A stretch of 64,000 nt of DNA. Origin: Pseudaquidulcibacter saccharophilus (lineage in GTDB: Bacteria; Pseudomonadota; Alphaproteobacteria; Caulobacterales; Aquidulcibacteraceae). The stretch is taken from positions 62,001 to 126,000 of the forward strand of contig NZ_JAHWUS010000002.1 in the NCBI RefSeq assembly GCF_019455445.1, given 5' to 3'. The notes under the pieces are model-generated. The model was not told where the DNA came from, did no database searches, and saw only the letters and a list, made by a program, of their open reading frames with translations. Each line of letters starts with the position of its first letter. Position 1 is the first letter of the stretch. Below, piece by piece: positions 9,294-17,861 of this stretch. Made by a program: the position numbers and the translations under genes.

Positions 9294-9968
9294 TTATTTT
9301 GCTTTTGCCAATGCGGCACTTACCGCTTTTTCAATGTCACCATATTCATATTCACGGCCAACCGGAGGGGTAACGCGAACACCGTTTACAAATACGGTTG
9401 GGGTTGCATCAACCTTATCATGCTCTTCGCCATATTTCATTACATCAGCAAGAGTTTTAAGTTTCGCCTCATCCTTCATGCAATTGTCGAATTGGGTTTC
9501 ATTCATGCCCGCAGATTGCGCAACTTTTAAAAGAGCTTGTTTTGCACCACCTGCTTGTGCAGAGACGTAAATATCCTGCTGCTGTGCCATTAATGCGTTA
9601 ATCATGGCCTCACGCTTGCTAGGGTCAACGCAGCGACCCAAAAGGTGGCCAGCAGATGCCAAATCAACCGGCGGGGTCGGGAATTCACGGAAAACATAAC
9701 GAACTTTACCAGGCTCAACTAGGTTTTGCATGATTTTTGGAACAATATTATTTTGGAAATTTGCACAGTGTGGACACATAACAGATGCATATTCAACAAT
9801 AACTACTTTTGCATCTTTTGAGCCAACTGGAATGTCGCTTGCGATTTCGAATTCAGAAGTGCCTTTACCAACCGTCTTGGTTGCATCTTTTGAGCATGCG
9901 GTTAAACCAAGGCTAAGAGCCAATGTGGCGGCTGCGAAAATTGTTCCGATATTTCTTTTTGTAATCAC
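9294..9968 (-). CDS. DsbA-family thiol:disulfide lipoprotein
   Basis: Paralogue of the next gene downstream, 224 residues. It has a lipoprotein signal with lipobox LTAC (Cys25), so it should be anchored in a membrane facing the periplasm, then a thioredoxin fold with active site CPHC (Cys65, Cys68) and cis-proline loop ATPTVFVNG. KVRYVFREFPTPPVDLA aligns with KVKYIFRPLPTPPENLS of the neighbour, so the pair arose by duplication. CPHC is the classic oxidising DsbA active site, while the neighbour has CSHC, suggesting different redox potentials. It lies 29 bp downstream of dciA. Confidence 0.87.
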   Translation of the reverse strand: MITKRNIGTIFAAATLALSLGLTACSKDATKTVGKGTSEFEIASDIPVGSKDAKVVIVEYASVMCPHCANFQNNIVPKIMQNLVEPGKVRYVFREFPTPPVDLASAGHLLGRCVDPSKREAMINALMAQQQDIYVSAQAGGAKQALLKVAQSAGMNETQFDNCMKDEAKLKTLADVMKYGEEHDKVDATPTVFVNGVRVTPPVGREYEYGDIEKAVSAALAKAK

Positions 9969-9997
9969 CTGATCTTCTCCGTAAAAGCCTTTAAATA

Positions 9998-10555
9998 TTA
10001 GTCAATATTTTTGATAATTGTGCTTAGATTGATTATTGCGCGTTTTAAACCATCTGAGTGTATATTTTGCAGTTTTCCTTCAATATTTTGCAATTCAGAG
10101 GCATCAAGAGGTTTAAGCGGTTTTGCTTTATTTTCATCATTGTTTAAAGTTACATTTTTTTTAAGTGGCGCGGCAATAAAACTTAGCTTGGAATAATTTG
10201 TTCCTGTGGAAAGGTTTATAAGCCCCAAAATCTCATCGGCGCGCATTTGCAAAAGCGCCACCGCAGAGGCATTGGCGCGCAATGTAACGGTTTTGCCCCT
10301 TAAGCTTTCGGGAAAGCAAATCTTGGCCAATTTTTCGCCAACCACCATTTGCCAATTCGCTTGAAGCTCTTTGATGCGATTGGGTTTTGTGTCTTTGGCA
10401 AAGGGCAAAATTTTGCCAAGCGCATTCTTAAGCGGTTTTTCACTTATTGAAAATTTGCGCCCGCGCCGCATCGCAAGATAGGATAGCGCCATATCTTCCA
10501 AATCTTTATCAAGTTTTGGGGTGGCATCATTGCTATTTTGCGGGTCGGAATTCAT
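9998..10555 (-). CDS. dciA: DciA-like DUF721 protein
   Basis: DUF721 proteins include DciA, the ancestral loader or partner of the replicative helicase DnaB. The 185-residue protein has the DUF721 core, including LQANWQMVVGEKLAKICFPESLRGKTVTLRA split over residues about 65-95, followed by the ALLQMRADEILGLIN helix and a basic C-terminal tail. It sits between ccrM and the DsbA-like genes. In several alphaproteobacterial genomes mutY precedes this gene; mutY is absent here. The assignment to DciA follows the domain; helicase interaction is inferred. Confidence 0.8.
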   Translation of the reverse strand: MNSDPQNSNDATPKLDKDLEDMALSYLAMRRGRKFSISEKPLKNALGKILPFAKDTKPNRIKELQANWQMVVGEKLAKICFPESLRGKTVTLRANASAVALLQMRADEILGLINLSTGTNYSKLSFIAAPLKKNVTLNNDENKAKPLKPLDASELQNIEGKLQNIHSDGLKRAIINLSTIIKNID

Positions 10556-10613
10556 CGCCCAATATTACACAGCCATACGGTTTTTAACAAGTAGATTTGG
10601 CTTTATACCGCAA

Positions 10614-11735
<1,122 letters not shown>

Positions 11736-11754
11736 TCATCAATTAGGGGTATTA

Positions 11755-11812
11755 GAATCCTTTTTAGTTAACAAAAGATTCACGCTGATTCAAAAATCGA
11801 ATCAGGTGATTC
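11755..11812 (-). promoter_or_regulatory. ccrM upstream region with five GANTC sites and a CtrA-like box
   Basis: GANTC occurs at 11755-11759, 11777-11781, 11787-11791, 11799-11803 and 11808-11812, five sites in 58 bp. A four-base-specific motif should appear about once in 256 bp in random sequence. At 11768-11782 there is TTAA-CAAAAGA-TTCA, one base from the CtrA consensus TTAA-N7-TTAA, and the second GANTC lies inside it. On the minus strand the TTAAC half would sit near a -35 position about 45-60 bp before the TTG start. The ccrM promoter of Caulobacter is known to use CtrA and to be affected by methylation. Confidence 0.7.
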
Positions 11813-11845
11813 CTTTTTTGCAGTTGGGCTACGAAAAGTCACTAT

Positions 11846-12214
11846 ATGCGGCAAATATGCGGAAGGATGAAGAGTGATTACCAATACTCGTCATCACTAG
11901 TTTACAACAACTTCCCTTGGCCTGAAAACCCATCTGATGCCCAAAAACAGGATATTGAATTAAAGACACAGGCGGTTTTGGATGCGCGCGCAAAATTCCC
12001 TAATTCCACGCTTGCCGACCTCTACGACCCCCTAACCATGCCGCCCGAATTATTAAAGGCGCATCAGGCATTGGATAAAGCGGTCGATAAAGCATATCGC
12101 AAAGAACCATTTCCAAGCGAACGCGCCCGCGTTGAACATCTCTTTGAACAATATCAAAAACTTACCGCCCCATTATTGCCCGCTGAGGGTAAGAAGAAGC
12201 GAAAAGGGAAATAA
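11846..12214 (+). pseudogene. C-terminal remnant of an MmeI-like (type IIL) restriction-methyltransferase
   Basis: The 122-residue frame begins with MRQICGRMKSDYQYSSSLVY, followed by NNFPWP and later LADLYDPLTMPPELLKAHQ and VEHLFEQYQKLTAPLL. From memory these are the end of the target-recognition part and the C-terminal domain of MmeI-like class I SAM-dependent methyltransferases, which are normally around 900 residues. The helicase-like, nuclease and methylase parts are absent, and the recognisable homology begins almost at the ORF start, so this is a stub. In-frame sequence upstream reaches a stop around 11807 without methylase motifs. It lies between ccrM and rnhB with an orphan terminase-like gene, suggesting debris of an inserted element. 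A functional short peptide is possible but unlikely. Confidence 0.75.
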
Positions 12215-12273
12215 TTCCTTGGGGTATTTTTATATTTATCCCCCATTCCATTGGGCGATAATATAATTGTTTT

Positions 12274-12603
12274 ATGCCACAATTATCAAACACACGACAC
12301 GAAACCTTTGCGCGCGCTGTTGCAGAAGGTAAATCACAAACCCAAGCCTATATTTACGCCGGTTATTCCGAAAATGGTGCGGGTGCAAATGCCGCCAGAT
12401 TGATAGCAAATGATAGTATTCGACAGCGTATTTTAGAAATTACAGAAACTATCAAAATTGAAACGGAAGCCGAGCAAAAAGACGCTTCAATCGGGGTTTT
12501 TAAAGAACTCGATAAGCTTATCAGAGGTGCAACAGGTTTGGGTCAATATTATGCGGTTTATCGGGCGGTTGCATTAAAGGCAAAGTTGAAGGGGTTGTTA
12601 TAA
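12274..12603 (+). CDS. Orphan phage terminase small-subunit-like protein
   Basis: The 109-residue protein has the helix-turn-helix region of small terminase-type proteins: RHETFARAVAEGKSQTQAY, then AGYSENGAGANAARLIAN and a following SIRQRILEI helix. Small terminases bind phage DNA ends during packaging. No large terminase, portal or capsid gene is nearby, so this is either a prophage relic or a reused DNA-binding protein. No convincing ribosome binding site precedes ATG 12274. The gene ends 5 bp before the convergent rnhB stop. It shares an insertion point with the MmeI-like stub. Confidence 0.65.
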   Translation: MPQLSNTRHETFARAVAEGKSQTQAYIYAGYSENGAGANAARLIANDSIRQRILEITETIKIETEAEQKDASIGVFKELDKLIRGATGLGQYYAVYRAVALKAKLKGLL

Positions 12604-12608
12604 ATCTC

Positions 12609-13229
12609 CTACCCAACTGCAGTAGGGAGGAGTGCCTTGACCGGTTTAAAGCTTTTGCGATGCAGGGGGCAGGGGCCGTAGGTTTCAAGGGCGGCAATAT
12701 GCACAGGCACGCCGTAACCCGCATTTTTATCAAACCCATATTGTGGATAAGTTTTGTGGGCGTTTTGCATAAATTCATCGCGCGCAGTTTTGGCAAGAAT
12801 TGATGCGGCGGCAATCGATAATGAAAGGCTGTCACCCTTTATGATTGTTTTTGTGGGGATGCCAAGTTTGGGATCGCGGTTACCGTCCACAAGTGCAAAA
12901 TCGGCGGCGGTTTTAAGGCCGCTTAATGCTTCACGCATTGCCTTAAAGGTTGCTTGCAAGATGTTGATTTCATCAATGGTTTCGGCATCGATAAAAGCAA
13001 CATGCCACGCGATTGCCATTTCTTTTATTTGGGGGGCGAGTTCGTCACGCTTTTTCGCGCTTAGCTTTTTTGAATCGTTTAATCCTTGGGGGATTTTGCC
13101 CGCGTCAAGAATTACTGCGGCTGCTGTAACTGGGCCGGCCCACGGGCCACGCCCGGCCTCATCAATGCCACAGATTGATTTTGCGCCAAATTCAGAACTT
13201 ACCCACAATTCATTAGAGAAATCAGTCAT
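12609..13229 (-). CDS. rnhB: Ribonuclease HII
   Basis: RNase HII removes ribonucleotides and RNA primers from RNA-DNA hybrids. The catalytic start CGIDEAGRGPWAGPV holds the Asp-Glu pair, and DGNRDPKL, KTIIKGDSLSLSIAAASILAK and the C-terminal HRKSFKPV block are all present. A longer frame opens with GTG at 13247; I choose ATG 13229 because GGAAG lies just before it, giving 206 residues. In other alphaproteobacteria rnhB is often beside ccrM; here about 0.8 kb of apparently foreign debris separates them. Confidence 0.95.
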   Translation of the reverse strand: MTDFSNELWVSSEFGAKSICGIDEAGRGPWAGPVTAAAVILDAGKIPQGLNDSKKLSAKKRDELAPQIKEMAIAWHVAFIDAETIDEINILQATFKAMREALSGLKTAADFALVDGNRDPKLGIPTKTIIKGDSLSLSIAAASILAKTARDEFMQNAHKTYPQYGFDKNAGYGVPVHIAALETYGPCPLHRKSFKPVKALLPTAVG

Positions 13230-13334
13230 TTCTTCCAGATACACCAAAACATATTATTCACAAATATTATTTCATAACCGTGCCAAACCCTCTTGTGCAA
13301 TGGTGCAAAACTTAATAGTTTGTTAATTGCCGCG

Positions 13335-13408
13335 ATGAGACCCGAAAAGTGTGAAGCGGTTTTCGGACAAGTCGAAGAGCAAAATCGCTACAGCGATTTT
13401 TTTTTAAT
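13335..13408 (+). promoter_or_regulatory. Leader with two hairpins and a possible small upstream ORF
   Basis: Two stem-loops precede the gene at 13429. The first (CCGAAAA ... TTTTCGG) spans 13342-13366. The second has stem AAAATCGC / GCGATTTT at 13381-13400 with loop TACA and is followed by a run of T, like an intrinsic terminator. A short frame from ATG 13335 reads through both and stops just before 13429. The arrangement could be an attenuator or simply the end of an unannotated short transcript. The AGTGTGAAGCGGTTTTCGG part resembles, from memory, intergenic sequences seen in Hyphomicrobiales. Confidence 0.4.
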
Positions 13409-13428
13409 AATAATGGTGGGCTAAGAAT

Positions 13429-13713
13429 ATGAACAACAAAAATGAACCAAGTCAGTTTGATGCTTATGTGAAGGCCGAAGCAGATGAACCTGTTTTCACA
13501 CTATTGGCACGCGACCCCATGTCACCTGCTTTGATTGAAGCATGGGCTTATTTACGTTCTGGCCAAATTGGCGCAGCAGAGATTGCGTTTAAACAAGCTA
13601 TTGATGCGGCATCGGCATTTGATCCACAAATGCCAGGTGAGGCACAAATCCGTTCTGCATTCGAAGTTGCCGAAGAATCCCGCAAATGGTTGCGTAATAA
13701 ATTGGTACGCTAA
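13429..13713 (+). CDS. Small hypothetical protein
   Basis: A 94-residue soluble protein without signal peptide or membrane segment. It contains VFTLLARDPMSPALIEAWAY, a helical stretch GQIGAAEIAFKQAID and a basic C-terminus RKWLRNKLVR. I do not recognise a characterised family, although the LARDPMSPALIEAWA segment looks like short conserved alphaproteobacterial hypotheticals. The start at ATG 13429 is preceded by a weak GG-containing site and by a terminator-like hairpin. The next small membrane-protein gene begins 70 bp downstream on the same strand. Confidence 0.65.
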   Translation: MNNKNEPSQFDAYVKAEADEPVFTLLARDPMSPALIEAWAYLRSGQIGAAEIAFKQAIDAASAFDPQMPGEAQIRSAFEVAEESRKWLRNKLVR

Positions 13714-13783
13714 AACTGGCGTAAGGTTTGCAACTCTCCCAATTGAAGAAAATTCAGTCTCAAAATGGGACTATTTGGGGAAA

Positions 13784-13987
13784 GTGAGCGGTATGTTTAT
13801 CGATTATACACAAAAAGTTTTGCGTAATGTTGGCGCGGTATGGTTCTTGTCACTTGTTGGAATCACTGTTGCGATGTTGCCAATTACCATTATCAGCATG
13901 TTTGGAACTGTTCCGCAGGATCCACTGTTTTGGGGTTTTTGCGCAGTGCTTGGCGGCGGTGCAATTGGCTTTTTATTACGCCGGTAA
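13784..13987 (+). CDS. Small two-helix membrane protein
   Basis: About 67 residues from GTG 13784 (GGGG lies a few bases before it); ATG 13793 is an alternative start three codons later. Two hydrophobic segments are visible, AVWFLSLVGITVAMLPITII and LFWGFCAVLGGGAIGFLL, ending in Arg-Arg. It is not a recognised family. The frame is open further upstream, but that part overlaps the preceding gene in another frame and is not credible as coding. It lies between the small hypothetical gene and a DUF2336 gene. Confidence 0.5.
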   Translation: MSGMFIDYTQKVLRNVGAVWFLSLVGITVAMLPITIISMFGTVPQDPLFWGFCAVLGGGAIGFLLRR

Positions 13988-14126
13988 TCACTGTTAAAAT
14001 CGCCTCTTTGGGGCAAATGTAAAGATATTATTAACCATAAAATTGCACGATTATAAATAGTCGAATCAAGACACAGCTTTGTCATGTGGGGTTGTGTCCG
14101 ACTTTGTAATTTGGGTGTAATTTATA

Positions 14127-15278
14127 ATGGGCGTCAATACTTTACGAGTTAATCTCACTGAAAACGATATTCGTTCCTTGGTTAAGGGCGATACAGACGA
14201 GGATAAGGCGCTTGCTTGCTATCGTTTGTGCCGTCATATTGATACCGCTCAAATAACTGATGAAGAAAGGCATTTTGCCGAAGAAATTCTTCGTCTTGTG
14301 GTTAAAGGTGCTGCTGAACGTGTAAGACGTGCATTGGCAATCACGCTTAAATCTTCCCCAAATCTTCCATCCGATGTTGCCGCAGTGCTTGCCAAAGATA
14401 TCGAGGCAATCGCACTTCCGGTGCTTGAATTCTCACCAACCCTTACTGATGCCGATTTAGTGGAAATCCTTGAGGCGGCAGAACCTGTGCGCCAAATCGC
14501 AATTTCAAGACGCGAAGAATTATCTTCAAAAGTTACTGATGCGATTTGTGAACACGGGGTTTCGGTTGCGATTAATAACGCGCTTCACAATATCAAAGCT
14601 GAATTTTCGGAAAATGGTTTATCCAAAGCCATTGAGCGTTTCCCAACCGCAAGCGATATTGCAATGGCAATGGCGGAACGACCAATATTGCCGCTTATTA
14701 TTGCTGAAAAAATTGCAACCAAGTTTAGTGGTCAAGTATTTGATAAATTGGTTGAACGTCACGCACTTCCGCCACAGCTTGCTATTGATATTGCCAATGA
14801 CACCCGCGAACGTGCAAGTCTGGACTTAATTGCCCAAGCAAGCATGCAGGCGGATTTGCGCCGCTATGTGCAGCAGCTTAACCTTAATGGTAAACTTACG
14901 CCATCATTTGTTTTACGGGCATTATGCCAAGGTGAGGTGAGGTTGGTTGAATATGCAATGGCTGAACTTGCCGGCATCGAACACTCTAAAGCATGGCTTT
15001 TGGTGCATGATGGTGGCACATTGGGGCTTCGTGCCATTTTTGATCGCGCGCATATGCCAAGTAATATTTATCCTGCTTTTCGTGCCGCTATTGATGTTCT
15101 TCACGAAACTGAATTCGATGGCAGCATGGATGACAAAGCCCGCTTTAGAAAGCGTATGATTGAACGTGTGCTTACTCGCTTCCAATCTATCCCTGATGAA
15201 GATGTTCGTTATCTTTTGGATAAACTTGATGTTCCTATTGAGGATGTGGTTCAAGATTCACGATTTGCCGCTGCGTAA
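14127..15278 (+). CDS. DUF2336 protein
   Basis: A 383-residue, all-helical protein of the DUF2336 family, common and often multi-copy in alphaproteobacteria, without an established biochemical function. The repeat-like helices (VRRALAITLKSSPNLPSDVA, LPVLEFSPTLTDADLVEIL, RQIAISRREELSSKVTDAI) resemble HEAT-type repeats. It has no signal peptide or membrane helix. The upstream gap (13988-14126) holds TTAACCAT at 14032, a CtrA half-site-like sequence, a GANTC at 14062 and a small hairpin (GACACA/TGTGTC). A second DUF2336 protein lies 1.5 kb beyond this gene. It is followed by a strong terminator shared with the convergent Hpt gene. Confidence 0.8.
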   Translation: MGVNTLRVNLTENDIRSLVKGDTDEDKALACYRLCRHIDTAQITDEERHFAEEILRLVVKGAAERVRRALAITLKSSPNLPSDVAAVLAKDIEAIALPVLEFSPTLTDADLVEILEAAEPVRQIAISRREELSSKVTDAICEHGVSVAINNALHNIKAEFSENGLSKAIERFPTASDIAMAMAERPILPLIIAEKIATKFSGQVFDKLVERHALPPQLAIDIANDTRERASLDLIAQASMQADLRRYVQQLNLNGKLTPSFVLRALCQGEVRLVEYAMAELAGIEHSKAWLLVHDGGTLGLRAIFDRAHMPSNIYPAFRAAIDVLHETEFDGSMDDKARFRKRMIERVLTRFQSIPDEDVRYLLDKLDVPIEDVVQDSRFAAA

Positions 15279-15299
15279 ATTCAAATAAATCATAAAATT

Positions 15300-15331
15300 A
15301 AAGCCGGGGTCATGCCCCGGCTTTAATTTTT
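15300..15331. terminator. Bidirectional terminator between DUF2336 and Hpt genes
   Basis: Perfect 10-bp stem AAAGCCGGGG / CCCCGGCTTT with loop TCATG, followed by T-rich sequence. It lies between two convergent genes and can serve both. Confidence 0.85.
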
Positions 15332-15350
15332 AATATCTGTATGAATTATT

Positions 15351-15842
15351 CTATTCAGGCTCACCATATACGGCAACACGTTTGGTCAATTCTTTTAATA
15401 GTTCGTGACCAATTGGGTGCGTGTCCAGCTTGATACGTTGGCGAACCGATGCATTAATTGCCTCTACATGCGCCGTAAGAAGCTCGATAGGTGCTTTGTC
15501 GCGACCTTCTGGGCTATCGATAAGACGGCATAGAGACGCTGCAAATTGTGAAACAATCGGATAGCCGTATGTTGCTCCCAAGCCTTTTAAATCGTGTGCA
15601 GTACGATAAAAAGCCTCAATATCTTTAACTGAATGCGCTGGGTTAAGAATAACTTTATGGGCTTCTAATAATTTATTTAGCTCATCGTGCAGCCATTCTT
15701 CAAAATTGCTCGACATATTTGCAATAGCAGCTTCAGCGCGTGCAATTGCCTCTGCATCAAAGCCTTTTAAACGACCACCAAGTTTCATTTTCAGGCGATT
15801 TGGTGGGTTAAATACTTGTGGCTGTTCGTCTTCGGCTGGCAT
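15351..15842 (-). CDS. Hpt-domain phosphotransfer protein
   Basis: A 163-residue cytoplasmic histidine phosphotransfer protein. The Hpt motif TAHDLKGLGATYGYPIVSQF places the phospho-accepting His at residue 83. The N-terminal part (NPPNRLKMKLGGRLKGFDAE) is a conserved extension seen in alphaproteobacterial stand-alone Hpt proteins. Such proteins pass phosphoryl groups between hybrid kinases and response regulators, but no kinase or regulator gene is nearby, so the partners are unknown. It is flanked by a DUF2336 gene and by NAD kinase. Confidence 0.85.
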   Translation of the reverse strand: MPAEDEQPQVFNPPNRLKMKLGGRLKGFDAEAIARAEAAIANMSSNFEEWLHDELNKLLEAHKVILNPAHSVKDIEAFYRTAHDLKGLGATYGYPIVSQFAASLCRLIDSPEGRDKAPIELLTAHVEAINASVRQRIKLDTHPIGHELLKELTKRVAVYGEPE

Positions 15843-15942
15843 ATTTGTTCCTCTTCATATTTCCCTAGTGAAGGCAACATACAGCAATAGCCCTAAATAA
15901 AGGTTACTAATTTAGTGATTTTCGAAAATTTTACATAATTTT

Positions 15943-16722
15943 TTAAATTGCAAACTGCTCGGTCAAAATTCGCTCGTCATGCGGCCTGTCTTGGTCGAAC
16001 AAAATATGCATTGAACGCGTAAAGTCGAATTCAATTCTTATATTGGTTATATTTCGAAATTCACGGTTATCCGCAGAAACTGCAACTGGGCGTAATTCAG
16101 GATCACTTATACGGAATTCAACCTTTGAATTATCGCGTAATATTGCCCCGCGCCATCTTCTTGGGCGGAATACGCTTATTGGGGTAAGTGCCATCAGGCC
16201 GCTGCCGATGGGTAATATCGGACCATATGCGGAAAGATTATAGGCGGTGGATCCTGCAGGGCTTGATAAAATCATGCCGTCGCAAACAATATCCGAAATT
16301 CTTTCTTTATCATCGACATAAATATTAAGATGTGCGGTTTGATGGGTTTGCCGTAAAAGCGAAACTTCATTAATTGCATATTCGCAATATTCTTTGCCAT
16401 TTATATCGGTTGCCGTCATTTTTAATGGGTGGATTGTAATTGGATTTGCATTCTCAATGCGTTCAATTAAACCTTCTTCGGCATAATCATTCATTAGAAA
16501 ACCGATTGTGCCCTGATTAAGGCCATAAACCGGAATATTATCGTCCATATGCCGCCTTAAAGTTTCCAGCATAAGGCCATCACCACCCAGGGCAACGATA
16601 ACATTGGCATTTCTTTCGGGAACTGCACCGTATAAATGGCGCAAACGTACCAAGGCTTGTTGTGCCTCTGGTTTGGCACTCGCGATAAAGGCAATTCTAT
16701 CTAGGATGTTATTGTTTTCCAT
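15943..16722 (-). CDS. nadK: NAD kinase
   Basis: Phosphorylates NAD to NADP in the cytoplasm. The 259-residue protein contains the GGDG motif (residues 46-49) in VIVALGGDGLMLETLR, the NQGTIGFLMN stretch, and the second signature region DGMILSSPAGSTAYNLSAYGPI. The length is usual for the bacterial enzyme. Its start at 16722 lies 68 bp from the stop of the upstream DUF2336 gene on the same strand. Confidence 0.95.
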   Translation of the reverse strand: MENNNILDRIAFIASAKPEAQQALVRLRHLYGAVPERNANVIVALGGDGLMLETLRRHMDDNIPVYGLNQGTIGFLMNDYAEEGLIERIENANPITIHPLKMTATDINGKEYCEYAINEVSLLRQTHQTAHLNIYVDDKERISDIVCDGMILSSPAGSTAYNLSAYGPILPIGSGLMALTPISVFRPRRWRGAILRDNSKVEFRISDPELRPVAVSADNREFRNITNIRIEFDFTRSMHILFDQDRPHDERILTEQFAI

Positions 16723-16790
16723 AAGGCATCCTTATGGCTTTATAAATCTTTTAGGTCAATGGTATTTTATTGCACAACTTGACGCATATA

Positions 16791-17771
16791 TTATTCGTCA
16801 AACTTGTTGTGAAGCATTCCAACGGCACGAGGTACTGTGACCGTAATCCAGAAAACAAGTGCATCTTTGCTTTCTTGCTGGCTTAGATGTTTTGTTTCTT
16901 TCAAATATTTGTTTCGGATATTTTCAACGGTGCTAACATCCAAATCCATTGCGCGAACAAGCAATGTATAATGTTGTAAATTACCGGTATCCAGCGCGGC
17001 CTTTAATTTATATGGAGAAATTCCAAAATGTGCGGCACAACATTTAATGAAGGCGCCGTTATGGCCATTTTGTAACTGGTCTAGGCATTCACTTACTGAA
17101 ACTTCGCCAACATATACAGTGTCATCGGGTTCATTTTGTTGTGCGTGTTCTGTTTTATTGTCGTTGCTTTGCTCTTTAAATTCTTTGGTGAAGATTTCTG
17201 TTATTTGTTTTGACAAATCTTCAGGAATGTCGGAGCGAACCGCAAACAAACCAATTGCATCAACATTATCTTTTAATACTTGAATATACTTGTCATAAGT
17301 ATTTTTTGAAATTTTTGCGGTTAGGTTTTTCCCAACTTCTGCAGCAATTTCAGAGTTATTGGTTTCGGCAAGTGCATCAGTAATCCCTTCGCCAATATTT
17401 GGGCGCTTTGCAATTAAAACCTGATGATCAAAACCCTTTCTTTTAATAACACCAATCAAAGTGTCATCGCTTAGGTTATTTGAAAAATTTAGGACTGGCC
17501 CTGCATATTCAATATCATCTTCGGCAATTGTCGCCAAAATATTTTCAGGTGACGCAGCATTAATGGCCAATGCATTTACCAATTGCGCCTTAACGCCATT
17601 AGGTAGGTAATTATATAATTGGTTTATGATAGACGTGAATAACGCCAGTTGTTGCTCAGATAGTTCATCTTTGCATCCCAAAAATTCTTGTGAAGTCAAC
17701 TTCACAAGCTCAAGACGACTTTCATCTGATTTGTCATGGGCTAAATTAATAAGGGATGATAAATTCTTCAT
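16791..17771 (-). CDS. DUF2336 protein, second copy
   Basis: A 326-residue helical protein resembling the DUF2336 protein at 14127: NILATIAEDDIEYAGPVLNFSNNLSDDTLIGVIKRKG, split here at residues about 93-130, parallels the LPVLEFSPTLTDADLVEIL region of the first copy, and HQVLIAKRPNIGEGITDALAE parallels RQIAISRREELSSKVTDAI. A polar, Gln/Asp-rich linker around residues 190-215 separates the N-terminal repeats from a C-terminal helical part. The two copies are not close paralogues by eye. It is upstream of nadK on the minus strand and divergent from an outer-membrane protein gene. Function unknown. Confidence 0.7.
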   Translation of the reverse strand: MKNLSSLINLAHDKSDESRLELVKLTSQEFLGCKDELSEQQLALFTSIINQLYNYLPNGVKAQLVNALAINAASPENILATIAEDDIEYAGPVLNFSNNLSDDTLIGVIKRKGFDHQVLIAKRPNIGEGITDALAETNNSEIAAEVGKNLTAKISKNTYDKYIQVLKDNVDAIGLFAVRSDIPEDLSKQITEIFTKEFKEQSNDNKTEHAQQNEPDDTVYVGEVSVSECLDQLQNGHNGAFIKCCAAHFGISPYKLKAALDTGNLQHYTLLVRAMDLDVSTVENIRNKYLKETKHLSQQESKDALVFWITVTVPRAVGMLHNKFDE

Positions 17772-17861
17772 ATTGCTATTATTTCTTATTTTGATAAAAA
17801 ATGTGTAAAGAAATAATATTCAATGACATGAATATACTAATGTCTGCCTTGTGGGGGCAAA

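Noticed and set aside
13535-13783. N-terminal extension of the small membrane protein
   Set aside because: This part overlaps the 13429 gene in another frame and does not look like protein; the credible start is GTG 13784 or ATG 13793.
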